Position numbers and translations under genes: made by a program
Notes under the pieces: model-generated
Seen by the model: the letters and a program-made list of their open reading frames with translations, nothing else
Told to the model about the DNA's origin: nothing
Databases searched by the model: none
Part shown: positions 10,110 through 20,859 of the stretch, piece by piece
Numbering within the stretch: position 1 is the first letter of the stretch
Layout: every line of letters begins with the position of its first letter
DNA from: Ursus arctos
Taxonomy: Eukaryota; Chordata; Mammalia; Carnivora; Ursidae
DNA: 64,000 bases
Assembly: GCF_023065955.2 (NCBI RefSeq)
Contig: NW_026623056.1
Coordinates: forward strand, 83,017,256-83,081,255
Direction: 5' to 3'

Positions 10110-11330
10110 TTTTTGGTCATTTTATTCCTTTCGCAAACAGTGTGAAGACTAACCAATTTGTACTTACAAATCTGGTGCATTAGCAGGCGGGGACCCTAAA
10201 TCCACACGCACACAACCAGTAACTGTTTGTATGCCAAGCTGTTTGTAAGCCTGATTTGACAGGAGAGAGCTATTCATTCTTTTGTCAACTGTCAGTCTCA
10301 AACCTTAACCTGCCCGGGTCCCGGGGTATGGGAGCGCTAAATCTTCCGTCCTACGACTGTATAATGAACAGACCGTTTCATTAGTGGGACAATTCACTCG
10401 ACAAATCCAGCCCAAACAACTTATTTCACAATTTGTGAGCAGAATTAAATTTCGGGGGCGCCTCAGGAGGAGGGAGGGAGGGGAGGCGGGGGAGTAGGTG
10501 AGCCTCGCACAATATACTGAGGGATCAATGTGTTGGGACAAGTGTTCCAGGCAATTTTGCTGGCAGTTGTGGGCTGAGGCTCGCGAGGCCGCGGCATGCA
10601 GATCAGCGGATTAGGGGGGGCCCCGCAGCATTAGGTCAAGTGTCTCGAGGGGGGCTGATAAACACCCCAAACCTGACAACAGATTTTCCTTTCTCCCTGC
10701 ACCACTTGTTAAGTGTCAGAGCAAATCTTTTGAATGGCAGTCGAGTTTACTTAGAGGCCCTTTCTTCAAGAAGACACTCTATCCATTTTCTGAAGCCCAT
10801 TCCAGGCTGCCTGGGGAATAAATTTGCCCCACATCTCGCACACAAAAAAACGTCTTTTTCCTCCACATCTTGACTATGAGCCTTTGTCTCAAGGTGTGTG
10901 AACCAGAACAAAAATCCACATCGAGAGCCCCTAAGGTTTCAGAGCCTCTGGATTTAGCTTTAATACAAATTAAACACTTTGAAGATTACACAAATACTTT
11001 TTTTTTTTTTTTTTAGTCACAAAAAACCCTCTCATTTTTAACATTAGCAATGTATAGATTCTGCTGAATGGGAAAATTTCAAGCGGCAAATGGTCACAGA
11101 ATTACTTGATCGTAATAACATCCCATATGGACATCGCTATTAATTCAAACCAAGTAAATAGCCCGCATGCTACATTTCTTATGTTGTAAGAATCCCAAGC
11201 GGGAGAAGCCATGCTTATTGTATTAAGTTGTATCTCTGTGTTAACGCAAAGTGCATGATAGAAAATCTGTGTTGCTAACATCAAACATTTTCTAGCTAGG
11301 TTTGAGCAGAGATGCTTGCTTTTGACTTTG
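10110..11330. promoter_or_regulatory. Candidate conserved regulatory block (distal enhancer-like)
   Basis: A repeat-free stretch of over 1 kb between a microsatellite and a SINE. It has a CpG-enriched centre (about 10440-10650, including CTCGCGAGGCCGCGGC and TCTCGAGG) and many AT-rich transcription-factor-like words: TTAATTCAAACC, CAGAATTAAATT, GTTAAGTGTC (NKX2-type TNAAGTG), CTGATAAAC. Absence of ancient repeats and retained CpGs suggest purifying selection. No coding frame is evident. Whether it is conserved in other mammals cannot be told here. Confidence 0.35.
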
Positions 11331-11630
11331 AGATGTTCTAGAATGTTTAAATGGAATCAGTGTTTGAAGAGCCTTTGTTCCAGCGTGGCTTTGCTTTATG
11401 GTTTTACTTCTTGTTTCTTTTGGCAGTTAAATTTTGAAATGATCAAGTAGGAGAGCCCTCTGGAAATTAGAATGTCGCTTCCCTAGACATTTAAATCGGA
11501 ACTCTTTGGGGTAATAATTTTGCGGATATTTTCCTTTTAATACGTATTTTGGTTATATTTTTAGAATATTTGTTTCTTTTTTAACTTAGCTAATGGAAAC
11601 TGTGTTATTGGAGTATTGAAAAATTCTTTA
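11331..11630. other. AT-rich unique sequence
   Basis: No repeat or motif cluster was recognised. It ends with the target site of the following SINE. Confidence 0.4.
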
Positions 11631-11833
11631 GGGGCGCCTGGGTGGCACAGCGGTTAAGGGTCTGCCTTCGGCTCAGGGCGTGATCCCGGCGTTATGGGAT
11701 TGAGCCCCACATCAGGCTCCTCTGCTATGAGCCTGCTTCTTCCTTTCCCACTCCCCCTGCTTGTGTTCCCTCTCTTGCTGGCTGTCTCTATCTCTGTCAA
11801 ATAAATAAATAAAATCTTAAAAAAAAAAAAAAA
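11631..11833 (+). repeat. Bear-type carnivore SINE (young subfamily)
   Basis: Full-length copy with head GGGGCGCCTGGGTGGCACAG, CTCAGGGCGTGATCCCGGC, a pyrimidine-rich middle, AATAAATAAATAAAATC and an A tail. The TSD is GAAAAATTCTTTA at 11618-11630 against GAAAATTCTTTA at 11834-11845. The TGGCACAGCGG and GGGATTGAGCCCC words mark the A-box and B-box regions of the parental tRNA promoter. Confidence 0.97.
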
Positions 11834-11845
11834 GAAAATTCTTTA

Positions 11846-12879
11846 AAAAGGGAATGCCTTTCATTTCTGTTGCTAGCTCCAGCTACTGTATAAAGAACAT
11901 TCAATCAGGCACATTCGTCATTAGTCCCCCCCCCCAAATTTTATACTATTCTCCCCGCCCAGAAATTTTTCTACTGTTAAGTTAGTCTACTTTCTAACAG
12001 ATAACTACTCACATCTCTGCTTGATGAGGACTTCAAAGCCAAGTGTAATCGTTACAGGGATAGTCAACCTCTTTTTTAGGAAAGAGAAACGTACTATATC
12101 TCATAGTGCTGAACACACTGCATTCGAGAGAATTTTCAGCCCACGGTGGACCTTGATGAGTTAGTTTGTTGCATGGACCACTTTCTGTCCTGCCTCCAAA
12201 GATGGTGGTGTTTCTTGAGAGAGCTAACTTCAGTATTTCCTTTCCCTGAACAGGCCCCAAGCTAACTGAAAAAAATCCCGGTTAGCCTGGCTGTTTCATT
12301 GGTGCCCTGAGTTCTATGATGGCAGGAATTCTATGAATAATAATGGGACACGCCATCCTGTGCAGCCTCCCAGAGAATTCAGTCTAATCACCCGGAAATT
12401 CTGCTTGGTCAGAGTTCTTTCTCTTTCCATAAACTGCTTTGGCTCCCTCTTTGCTTCCACATCATTGAAGCCTTTCTGCCACCCTCCAATCCATCCACGG
12501 GGCCTCTACTGATCCTCATCCTGGGGTTTCCCAGGACTTCCCAGCAGCTCTGGCCCAGAGGCCTCCTTCCAGGACCACACCTACTCTTCTAGAATGCCCA
12601 GGCTACACGGGACAGAATCAGGAACAAAGAAGACATGTTCCTAAATTCTCCGCGTAGAGACATCCACCGCCAATAGACTGGAGACCATTCTTCCAGATGT
12701 CTCCCTGGCATTTGTACATTATATTACATGAAAATGATGCCAGACCACACACGCCATATATTATGGAGATTTTTTTTGCGTATCCCTGACTCTAGGTCTG
12801 TACATTCCCTTTTAAAGGTAGCATAAGAGTCCGTCATCCAGGTACTCAATTCTCCAGCTAAGCCCTTTTTCTGTGGGCC
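11846..12879. other. Unique sequence, no feature supported
   Basis: A C9-run lies near 11926. The 12420-12600 stretch is faintly L2-like, but too diverged to call. No coding evidence. Confidence 0.35.
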
Positions 12880-13065
12880 AGTTAGTGTGTGTCCATTTTG
12901 TTCATATTATAACGAACACTGAAACGAGCATCTCCGTGCAAACATTTTTGTGTACTTCTCTGGTTAAAGAGGAGTGATTGGGTCAAAGGATATATACGGG
13001 TATTTACACTCATAGTCAAGCCATCCTCTGGGAATTGATTACATCATACAAACCCTGTCAGCTGA
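12880..13065 (-). repeat. Diverged L1 fragment (probable)
   Basis: GTGTCCATTTTGTTCATATT, AACACTGAAACGAGCATCTC and GGGTCAAAGGATATATACGG follow the reversed old-L1 3' region (CTATTGTGAATAATGCTGCAA..., GGGTCAAAGGG...). A short echo of the L1 phrase GTGTCAGTACCATACTGC occurs again near 13625-13642. Confidence 0.45.
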
Positions 13066-13897
13066 CGTTTTATGGGCTGGATGCTCAGTGGCTGGGAAGC
13101 TATATTGACCTGTATTAATTCAGCCTCTTGCCACCTGCAGCACGTATGCCTGGGGACTGTGCTTGTCTTGCGGTCTCTCTAGGTTCGTCTGGCCATTTAC
13201 AAAATAACTCTGCTGCCTTCTCCTTCTTTTTCTTACCTAAACAGCATATGACATTTTGGGGACCAACTTGCTCATGCTTACAAGAGTCTCTTGAATTATT
13301 TGAACAGGTTGGCTGCACAAGACAGAAACTTGAATCCTTATATTTCATATGTCCTGGGATTTACTTGGCCCATGGATAGTCTCTCCACTGCTTTCTCCAG
13401 CTTCGTCCTCTTCCTTTGTCATTTTATGTGAAAGCATGTCCCTTGGCACATGCCACACCCTCTAGCTGTGTAGAGATTCCCTTTATTTTATTTTTAGTAG
13501 ACGTTAATTGAAATTATAAAACCAGCATGGTCTAATTCCATAAAGATACAAAAACAGAAAAAAAACCCCACTCTTTCTCCAAGTTGTGACCTAATCTTCA
13601 TTGATCTCCATGTCTATAGTTTTGTGTCAGTACCATACTGCTTTGAGTGACATAATCTTCAAACTGTCCTCCAGAAGGTTACGCAAATGTTTGCCCCCTT
13701 CGTGAAGCCACCGCTCTCTTGTGGTTGGAATGTCATATTTCATCTTAAACAAAGAGCTACAGCTATGGGGATTTATGAACTTTCAGAACATTGGCTTCTC
13801 AAGGTAAACAATGTTTTCTCTTTATAAAATAAGGTTAATTTGAGGGTTAAAAAATTACTATTTCTACTGGTGCTGTAAATAGGAGATTTGGTTAAAA
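13066..13897. other. Mostly unrecognised sequence
   Basis: Apart from a possible L1 echo near 13600-13660, nothing was recognised. Overlapping open frames on both strands at 13115-13379 lack similarity. Confidence 0.35.
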
Positions 13898-14092
13898 AAG
13901 AGGGTACCTGGGTGTTTCAGTTGGTTAAGTGTCTGACTCTTGACTTCTGCTCGGGTCATGATCTCAGGGTTGTGAGATCCAGCCCCACATGGGGCTCCAC
14001 ATTGGGCATGGAGCCTGCTTAAGATTCTCTCTCTCCTTCTACACCTCCCTACCAGTCTCTCTCTCTCAAAAAAAAAAAAAAAAAAAAAAAAA
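13898..14092 (+). repeat. Carnivore SINE (older subfamily)
   Basis: Diverged copy: GAGGGTACCTGGGTGTTTCA, GGTTAAGTGTCTGACTCTTG, GGTCATGATCTCAGGG, then TCTCTCTCTC and a long A tail. The tail continues into a purine-rich (A/G) tract to about 14160 (AAAAG and GGAAG-like units) that derives from tail expansion. Confidence 0.93.
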
Positions 14093-14160
14093 GATAAAAA
14101 GAAAAAAGAAAGGAAGAAAAGAAAAGAAAAGAAAAACAGAAAAAGAGGAAAGGGACCCGA
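14093..14160 (+). repeat. Purine-rich (AAAAG)n-like tract
   Basis: Degenerate A/G simple repeat directly attached to the A tail of the SINE. Confidence 0.85.
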
Positions 14161-14889
14161 CTTGAGTTTTCATGACTTGATCATGGAGTAAATGACACAT
14201 TTTCAGAATGAAGTAACAGCAACAAGCTTTGGGTCCTAGTAAACGAATTTCTGAACGTCTGGGACAACTTTCCATGGTGGTGCAGGAGGGATGAACACAG
14301 CTGAAGTTGTAGATGTGATCTCAAGATTGGTCCGTCTTCTGTGTTGTCCTGTGCCTCCCCTTCCTGCCTCTCCTCTGGTGAGCCAGCAATCATCCACTTC
14401 GACGCTGGGTGTCCCCCAGAGCTTTGCCTCTTTGATGTATGTGCATGGATTCTTGCTTTTGGGTGTTTTGACATTCTTCATTTCCAACAGCTGTGGGCTA
14501 AACACTTGCAGGCAGTGCGTGGTTCCATTCTGCCAGGATGCTTGCCAACAGTTTCATGTCCTCTTCTCTTGGATGTAAAGCTTTAAAAATGCTTAGTTTG
14601 CTCTTATTTCCAACAGTCTAGCCCCGTGTTTTAGATGTGGCTGCTGAATCTGGATGACATGTTGGAGGACTGGGTTTTCATGGGGTTTAATTATTTCTCC
14701 CTAAGAAACGTGTATGTACATTGCTTCCTCTTTGTAATCAAGAGTTGACTCCTATTTGTAATTCCTACACTTAACCAGGTTGTGTCACTAGAGAATTTGT
14801 GCAGCATCTTTGATTCCAATTAGGTGGTTCCTGAACATTGTTAAAATAGCAACCTCTGAATGGAAAATAGAATCAGGAATTTAAGTCAT
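14161..14889. other. Unique sequence, no feature supported
   Basis: Several overlapping short open frames occur around 14181-14586 on both strands, the pattern expected of a CT/GA-skewed stretch rather than a gene. Confidence 0.4.
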
Positions 14890-15025
14890 ATTGAATCCCT
14901 GGAACGTGAAGTCCATGAACGTGTGGAGTGTTTTGTCTGTTTGTTCACTGCCCTATCCCCGGCAGTGCCCAGAACACACGAGGTACGGAGTAAATATTTG
15001 TGGCATGAATGAAGGAGAAAATCCA
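14890..15025 (+). repeat. L2 LINE 3' end
   Basis: The L2 terminal phrases are recognisable: GAAGTCCATGAACGTGTGGA, GTCTGTTTGTTCACTGCCCT, ATCCCCGGCAGTGCCCAGAA, then GGAGTAAATATTTGTGGCAT. They correspond to the usual CTCCATGAGGGCAGGG, TGTATCCCCAGC and AATAAATATTTGTTGAATGAATG. Confidence 0.8.
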
Positions 15026-15114
15026 ATGAAAAAGAATGATATACTCTGAATAATTCAATGTAGTGGTGATTCAAATCCCCCTTTTCAACCTCTCATCGAT
15101 TTTTAAGTAAATAA

Positions 15115-15225
15115 AAGCTCTGTGACTTTGTCAAGTGTCTTGAACTCTCTGAATCCCAGTTTCCTCATCTATAAGATAAACACTTGATAACTTCTAAAGT
15201 CCCTTCCAGGCTTAAACCTGATGTG
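15115..15225 (+). repeat. MIR-family fragment
   Basis: CTCTGTGACTTTGTCAAGTG, then CTCTCTGAATCCCAGTTTCC, CATCTATAAGATAAACAC and TAAAGTCCCTTCCAGGC match the MIR-type core and 3' section. Confidence 0.75.
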
Positions 15226-15530
15226 TGATACACATGCATCAGTGATGGTCTAGCCTGTGCACCTGCTGCCAGGCAGGACTGCTCAGGAAAAAAAAAAAAA
15301 GTGCCAAATAGACATTTCCTCCAAATATTTGGGAACGGAGGTACTGAAGAATGAATGTTTAACACAATCAAAGGATAATAATTGGGATGCATAGGTTCCT
15401 TTTCTGCCCCTCTCCCTCCTTCCCTTCTCTCTCCCTACCTGTCTTTGGTCTCATTGCCACCCCAGGTGATTCACTGGTGAGTCACCACTCTAAGTAAAAT
15501 GAATTTAAAAATGACTCAAACCAACCAACC

Positions 15531-15563
<33 letters not shown>
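15531..15563 (+). repeat. (AAC)n microsatellite
   Basis: About eleven uninterrupted CAA/AAC units following a degenerate CCAACCAACC prelude. Confidence 0.95.
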
Positions 15564-16315
15564 GTGAGGCATTTTCCAGCTTTTCCATACTTACAGCACA
15601 ATACTTTGTACTTTAAAACCTGGGGAAACAATATATGGCTTAAGTGGCACAACTAGAATTTTCTTGGTCAATACCGTCTTAGTTATAATAATGCAATACT
15701 CTGAAAAATAAATTTTAGAATAATATATTGAGTATAATCATATTTCATAGGTAGCCAGATTTGTTCTGGAATGAATTTATTTTGTCTATTTTCAAATCTA
15801 TTAAAATACTAGAAATTCTATTGCTGTTCACAGATTATTCTGTTTTAGTGGCTCTCATCTTTAAATGTTTTCATGTCATTATATTTTTCTCACTAGTTAT
15901 TTCTTAATTCATTAAAGGAAAATATCTGAGTAGTAAATCTCTTGACCCCATGATATAATTTGATATAAACTTATAATTTCGTAGCCATTTAATTCTATAA
16001 ATAAAAAATCCATCCATTTGTCCAGTCACTTTTCTCAAAGTTATATGCCTAGTTCCAATATATTAGTTTGGTTGGGAGTATTGCCCTGAAATACAGAGGG
16101 GATCGTAAGGACTCATCCACTTAATATAACCTGATAGATCTTTGAGAAGGGAAAGAGAATGAAAGAGGGAAAAGCCCCGCGGCTCTCTGGAAAACAATGG
16201 TAAAATACCCTGTGGGCCAAACACAGATGCTTCACTTTAAAATTTAACGATGATTCCATTTTAAATGCTGGTCATTTACTTTTGTTTTAAGGACATTTTT
16301 TAAAAAGGGAAAACA
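15564..16315. other. AT-rich unique sequence
   Basis: No repeat family or motif cluster was recognised. Confidence 0.4.
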
Positions 16316-16535
16316 GGGGACGCCTGGGTGGCTCCGTTGGTTAAGTGGCCGGCTCTTGATTTCTGCTCAGGTCATGATCTCAGGGTCCTGAGATCGAGCC
16401 CATGTTGGGCTCCACACTAGGCATGGAGCCTGCTGGAGATTCTCTCTTCCTCTGCCCCTCCCCTGCTCACGCTGGCTTGATCACTCTCTCTCTGTCTCTC
16501 TCTAAAAGAAATGAATCTTTAAAAAAAAAAGAAAT
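16316..16535 (+). repeat. Carnivore SINE (older subfamily)
   Basis: GGACGCCTGGGTGGCTCCGT, GGTTAAGTGGCCGGCTCTTG, GGTCATGATCTCAGGG and a CT-rich 3' part with an A tail. The TSD AAAAAGGGAAAACA occurs at 16302-16315 and 16536-16549. Confidence 0.96.
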
Positions 16536-16550
16536 AAAAAGGGAAAACAA

Positions 16551-16632
16551 GTATAGAAAGAGAGAGGGGGGAGGAAGGGAGGAAGCAGAAAGGAAGGAAG
16601 CAGGGAGGGAGGGAGGAAGGAAGGAAACAAAC
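16551..16632 (+). repeat. GGAA/GGGA-rich purine tract
   Basis: Degenerate (GGAA)n/(GGGA)n simple repeat immediately after the SINE's second TSD. GGAA microsatellites are known binding tracts for ETS-family factors, but the repeat is interrupted and function is not implied. Confidence 0.85.
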
Positions 16633-16899
16633 AAGCTATTGCTGAGGCCTTGACCCTTGCTTATCTGGGGAGAGAGTGTTACCACGATAAAAGCTTTCAA
16701 ATGCTTGGCAACCCCTGGAGCTGACCCTTCCCTTCCTTCCTGCCAGTAGTCTCTGAATTTCACCTCCCTTCCTTACAGTTTTTTCTTGGCCTCTCCACCT
16801 CCTTTCTCCCTCCTGTCCCTGAGTATTTCCCCACTCTTGCTGTGATGTGCCCGTCACTCGGCATCCAGTGGGGACAACAGGGGTGTGGTAGTGCCCACG

Positions 16900-17350
16900 T
16901 GGAACTGACCCTTTCCTTGGGGAGGACAGAGACAAAGCAGAAAATCACACGGACTAATGCAATTACAAAAGCTGAGAAATGCGACAAAGGTGACAGGGAG
17001 AGAATAACCATGGGACACATTAGACCACTGGGTCAGCAGAGAACTCTCTAGGGAAGTAAAATATTTCAACTGAGACTTGAAGAATGAGCGAAAGTTCTCC
17101 AGGAGGCAGGGGTCTCTGTGTGTGTGTGTGTCTGTCTGCCTGTTGGGTTGGAAGGTGTGGAGCTCAGGCAGAATGAATAGCAGGTACAAAAGAAGGCTGA
17201 ATGTGTTAAAGATGCTGACTGGTGGCCAGAGTGGCCGGGGGAAGGTCACAGGTCGAGCCTTGAGGGCTGAGTCAGCACTTTGGATGCTATCTAGAGCATT
17301 CGTGGGAATCCGCCGAAGAGCACTGCATTGAGGTTAACGTGATCTGAGTT
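16900..17350 (+). repeat. Old interspersed repeat, family not resolved
   Basis: Phrases such as TTCAACTGAGACTTGAAGAATGA, ATGAATAGCAGGTACAAAAG, GCACTTTGGATGCTATCTAG and GTTAACGTGATCTGAGTTTT follow a widespread mammalian consensus (...TTGAGCTGAGTCTTGAAGGATG..., ...TGGATTTTATTCT..., ...GACATGATCTGATTT...). I recognise the phrases but cannot name the family reliably. An interrupting TG-rich patch lies at 17117-17132. Related pieces lie at 34700-35155 and 59290-59530. Confidence 0.45.
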
Positions 17351-17494
17351 TTAAGGAAATTTTAATAGTGTTAAGGTTTTTCTGACCCCCCTATAGGGAA
17401 TCGGTTGTGGTGATCTGAACTGAGGAAAGCCAACAACGCACCTAAGCGAAGCGTCACTGCAGAGCATAATGATAGGAGCCAATTCTTCAGGTTT

Positions 17495-17665
17495 CGAATC
17501 CCAGCCCCACATGTTATTACCTGTGTGGCCTTGGGCAAGTGAATGGAGCTCTCTGTGCCTCTGTGTCTTTAGCTGTGAAAGTGGGGTGAGAATAGAATCA
17601 ATCTGAGGATTAACTGAGCATAGCGTCTGGCACATAAATGCTCCATGACCATCGGCCATTACGAG
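17495..17665 (+). repeat. MIR SINE
   Basis: Near-complete MIR order: CGAATCCCAGCCCCACA, TGTGGCCTTGGGCAAGTGA, CTCTGTGCCTCTGTGTCTTT, GAGGATTAACTGAGCATAGC, GTCTGGCACATAAATGCTCC. Confidence 0.9.
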
Positions 17666-18282
17666 GACAGACCCATTCCTGAAGTTTGCTCTAGTTGGAC
17701 ACAGGTCTGTCAGAAGGTGAAATGAAATGAAACTTTGTAAATGGAATGACATTTTAAATGTTTTCTAGGAAAAGTAGCCCATGGAGAATCGGTGAATAAA
17801 CCAAGTAAGTGGGCAAACAAAAAAACAACACCCTGTTATCGTTCTAGCTGGAAAAACCATTTCACACATGAGGTTGCCTACCATGAGGACAGTTGTCACA
17901 CGGCCTGAGGAGTCCCCTGAGGGCAGTGAACCAGCCCAGTCTTCCCACTTTAGTTTAATCCGTCAAATATCAGAATATCTCCTGCTTCTCCTACCTGCAG
18001 GGTACTGCTATCGGTTAAATTTGTTTTGGCTGCGAGAGACAAAAACTCTTCAATCCGCTCAAACCAGGAAGCGCTCTGACTTGGACCTGGCGAGAGGTCC
18101 CAAGATAGGCTGCCTCTGCCTTTCTGGAAACCTTTGCCTCTGCTACCTTCTGGTGCTGGCCTAATCAGGCTGCGGTCAAGATGGTCAACATAGTTCCTCA
18201 TGTCCCATCCACACAGACAACATCCCTCGTAAACAGAGGGACAACCTCTTCCTGTATCTCCTTTTAAAAAGCAAAGAAACCT
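17666..18282. other. Unique sequence, no feature supported
   Basis: Overlapping open frames at 17868-18300 on both strands lack similarity. Nothing else was recognised. Confidence 0.4.
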
Positions 18283-18481
18283 GGGGTGCCTGGGTGGCAC
18301 AGCGGTTAAGCGTCTGCCTTCAGCTCAGGGCGTGATCCCGGCATTCTGGGATCGAGCCCCACATCAGGCTCCTCCGCCATGAGCCTGCTTCTTCTTCTCC
18401 CACTCCCCCTGCTTGTGTTCCCTCTCTCGCTGGCTGTCTCTATCTCTGTCAAATAAATAAATAAAATCTTTAAAAAAAAAA
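18283..18481 (+). repeat. Bear-type carnivore SINE (young subfamily)
   Basis: Full-length, low-divergence copy with TGGCACAGCGGTTAAGCGTC, GGGCGTGATCCCGGCATTCT, the CTTGTGTTCCCTCTCTCGCT segment and an A tail. The 17-bp TSD AAAAAGCAAAGAAACCT is perfect at 18266-18282 and 18482-18498. Confidence 0.98.
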
Positions 18482-18498
18482 AAAAAGCAAAGAAACCT

Positions 18499-19049
18499 TT
18501 CCCTGAAGCCTTTCCACAGAACTGCCTCATACCTCACCGACCACAAAATTGACCCACAACTAGGCTGGAATCAGTCATCGGCAAGGGGAATGGAGTCATC
18601 ATGACTGATTTCAACTCCTCATGGTCGCTGTCCTGGGGCCATGGCCTCCTCTAAAGCAAATAGACAAAGTTGAGAAGAGGAGACACCTGGACAAAGTCAG
18701 ATTGTGTCAGGATGGGGGAGAGAAGTGTCTGAAGGTTAGGCAACCAACAACACCCGCTATATCCCTGTAGGGCAAACCACCACCCTTCAAAACCTCACAC
18801 CCTGCGGAGGGAAGTGGAGACACAGAATTCGAACATTCATCGGAATGCAGAAATTGATGGACTAGAGTTTTGATCAAAGGACATAGGAGTGTGGAAGAAA
18901 AATTGATTGATTCTTCCCTGGCTGGTTTCCAGGCTGGTGAAATCTGACCAGCTCATTGAAGAACTGAGTATGAATCCGCAGAAATATCCTGGTAGAAGTA
19001 AACCTTCTTCACAATGTCCCTAAAACCAAGAATGATTTTTTCCAATATA
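18499..19049. other. Unique sequence, no feature supported
   Basis: No repeat or gene recognised. Confidence 0.4.
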
Positions 19050-19600
19050 TTAAAAAACCTTTAAGTGGTGGCAAAATACACATAACGTACAATTTACCCT
19101 CTCGACCATTGTTAAGTGCCTAGTTTGTCGTATTAAGTACGGTCACATAGTTGTGCAACCAACCTCCAGAACTTTCTCATTTTGCAAAATCGAAATTCTA
19201 TGTGCATTCAACAATTTCCCGTTTCCTCCTCCCTCTAACATTTTACTTCGGTTTCTATGGATTCGACTACTCTAGATACTTCCTAGAAGTCGAATCATAC
19301 AGAATTTATTCTTTCGTGTCGGGCTTATTTCGCTTAACACAATGTCCTCAAGGTTCATCCATGGTGTAGCATGTGTCAGAACTTCCTTTTTTTTTAAGGC
19401 TGAATAACTTTCCATTGTATGTCAGAACCACATTTTGTTTATCCGTTCATCCATGGATGGACACTTGGGCTGCCTCCCCGTCTTGGCTATTGAGAATAGC
19501 CCCGCCATAAACACTGGGGCATAAATAGCTGCTCGAGTCCCTGCTTTCAGTTCTTTTGCAGAGATACCCAGAAGTGGAACTGCCAAGCTTGATTTTGAAA
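19050..19600 (-). repeat. L1 3' region (ORF2 end and 3'UTR), old
   Basis: Reversed L1 signature: CAACCAACCTCCAGAACTTT, ATACAGAATTTATTCTTTCG, CACAATGTCCTCAAGGTTCA, CCATTGTATGTCAGAACCAC, CCATGGATGGACACTTGGGC, ATTGAGAATAGCCCCGCC, GATACCCAGAAGTGGAACTG. Many substitutions rule out a functional frame. Confidence 0.92.
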
Positions 19601-19684
19601 TCTCTGATGGAAAACGGTGTTCTTCACGTAAAGTTTGTCATTGAAGGCGGATGCACTAGGTCTGTGTCTGAGCCTGGCCGCCCA

Positions 19685-19845
19685 GCGTGGTACCTTGTCA
19701 GGCAGCAGCTTTAGCAGCACCTGGGAGGTGGTTAGACGCGCCCAATCTCAGCCCCAGCCTCCTTAGCCAGCCAGCATCTCCGAGTCGCAGGGAACCCCCA
19801 CGTGATTCAAATGCACGTTAAAGTTTGTGAAGCCCTGCTCCCCAG
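19685..19845. repeat. Old non-autonomous hAT-type DNA transposon fragment
   Basis: AGCAGCACCTGGGAGGTGGT, GCCAGCATCTCCGAGTCGC and ACGTGATTCAAATGCACGTTA followed by AAGTTTGTGAAGCCCTGCTC match the same MER-type consensus as 4430-4615 in the other orientation. Confidence 0.6.
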
Positions 19846-19939
19846 GACCCCTTCTTGTTCTTGCAGAAGTTTACGATCAGATGTCTCTTGCTCTCTGAGG
19901 TTTTACCCACATGCCAACATTTGCTCTTCTTTCTTTCCC

Positions 19940-20560
19940 TTTAGGCGCTATGGACAGATCGTTTGCTTTCGGGGATTTCATGTTTAACGCTGCAGCTGCG
20001 TTCTTCCCATTTACGGTTTCATCTGCCGCTAAACGAGGGAGAAATTAGACCAGCAGGAATCAAGAAAGAAGGCCCACATCGAGGTGACTGCTAATGAAGT
20101 CCCATCTTGAAGATTATTAGTTTAATACAGCGACAGCGCAAACAAACAAAAAAAGAGCATATTTTAGTTGGGGTTGAGAAGGGGAGGACAGGGGGAAACA
20201 GGAGTATGTGAAAAGAATTGCTAAGTGGCTGGTAAATAGGCTTAAGTTATTTAAACTGGCAGCGAGCGCAACTTAAACAGTATGTTTTGCATCATCTAAA
20301 TTTCCAAATACCTGGAGTATATTTGTAAACATGGCAATCTAACATGTTACTGAACAGCACATTCGTATTCAAATGAGCATAAATGAGGATTTAACAGCTG
20401 ATTGCACAGTGTGAATGATAGTAACTAATTGTCAAGTCGGAAAGTTGCAGAGATAATGGTACTAATGCGACCGGCGCGCAGCCGCGGCGATATGACTTAC
20501 AGTAGCAAACTCGTGAATTTTAAGCGTGCTGCCCGAGTCCCGCACATAAAAGATCGGTTC
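19940..20560. promoter_or_regulatory. Candidate conserved regulatory block
   Basis: Repeat-free sequence dense in developmental-factor-like words: TTTAATACAG, CAAACAAACAAA, TGTAAACATGG (forkhead), TTTTGCATCAT (POU), ATGAGCATAAATGAGG, ACAGCTGATTG (E-box), AACTAATTGTCAAG (homeobox). A CpG-dense patch (GCGACCGGCGCGCAGCCGCGGCG, about 20467-20489) closes it. The combination suggests a constrained enhancer; conservation itself is not shown here. Confidence 0.4.
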
Positions 20561-20859
20561 TGGATTAGGGCGACGTAGGCAAAATGGGCAGTCAGAAGGG
20601 AAAAGGAGGGCGAGGAGGAAGAATTGGAGCTAGGTTGGAGGGGCGGTGTGAAACTTTTCTTTCCCTTCACCTCTTTTATAGCGGCCGTCAATGGGGCTCC
20701 CTGGCCATTCACGCTGTCCCTCTTCTAGGAAGCAATTGTTCAGAGGTGTGGCTCATTTCAGGCATTAATCTCCACTGAATGGCGGCTGTGTTACCCATTT
20801 TGTCTTTGCCCGGAGCCTGCAGGCAGCTGGTCAGTGGAAAGTAACAATGACCACGGGAG
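20561..20859. other. Unique sequence with a YY1-like word
   Basis: GAATGGCGGCTG near 20777-20788 contains the YY1 core ATGGCGGC, often found close to transcription starts of CpG promoters. No transcript evidence is available. Confidence 0.3.

Noticed and set aside
11631..11720. tRNA-gene-like A-box and B-box words
   Set aside because: They belong to the tRNA-derived head of SINEs, repeated about thirty times in the window. They are not functional tRNA genes.
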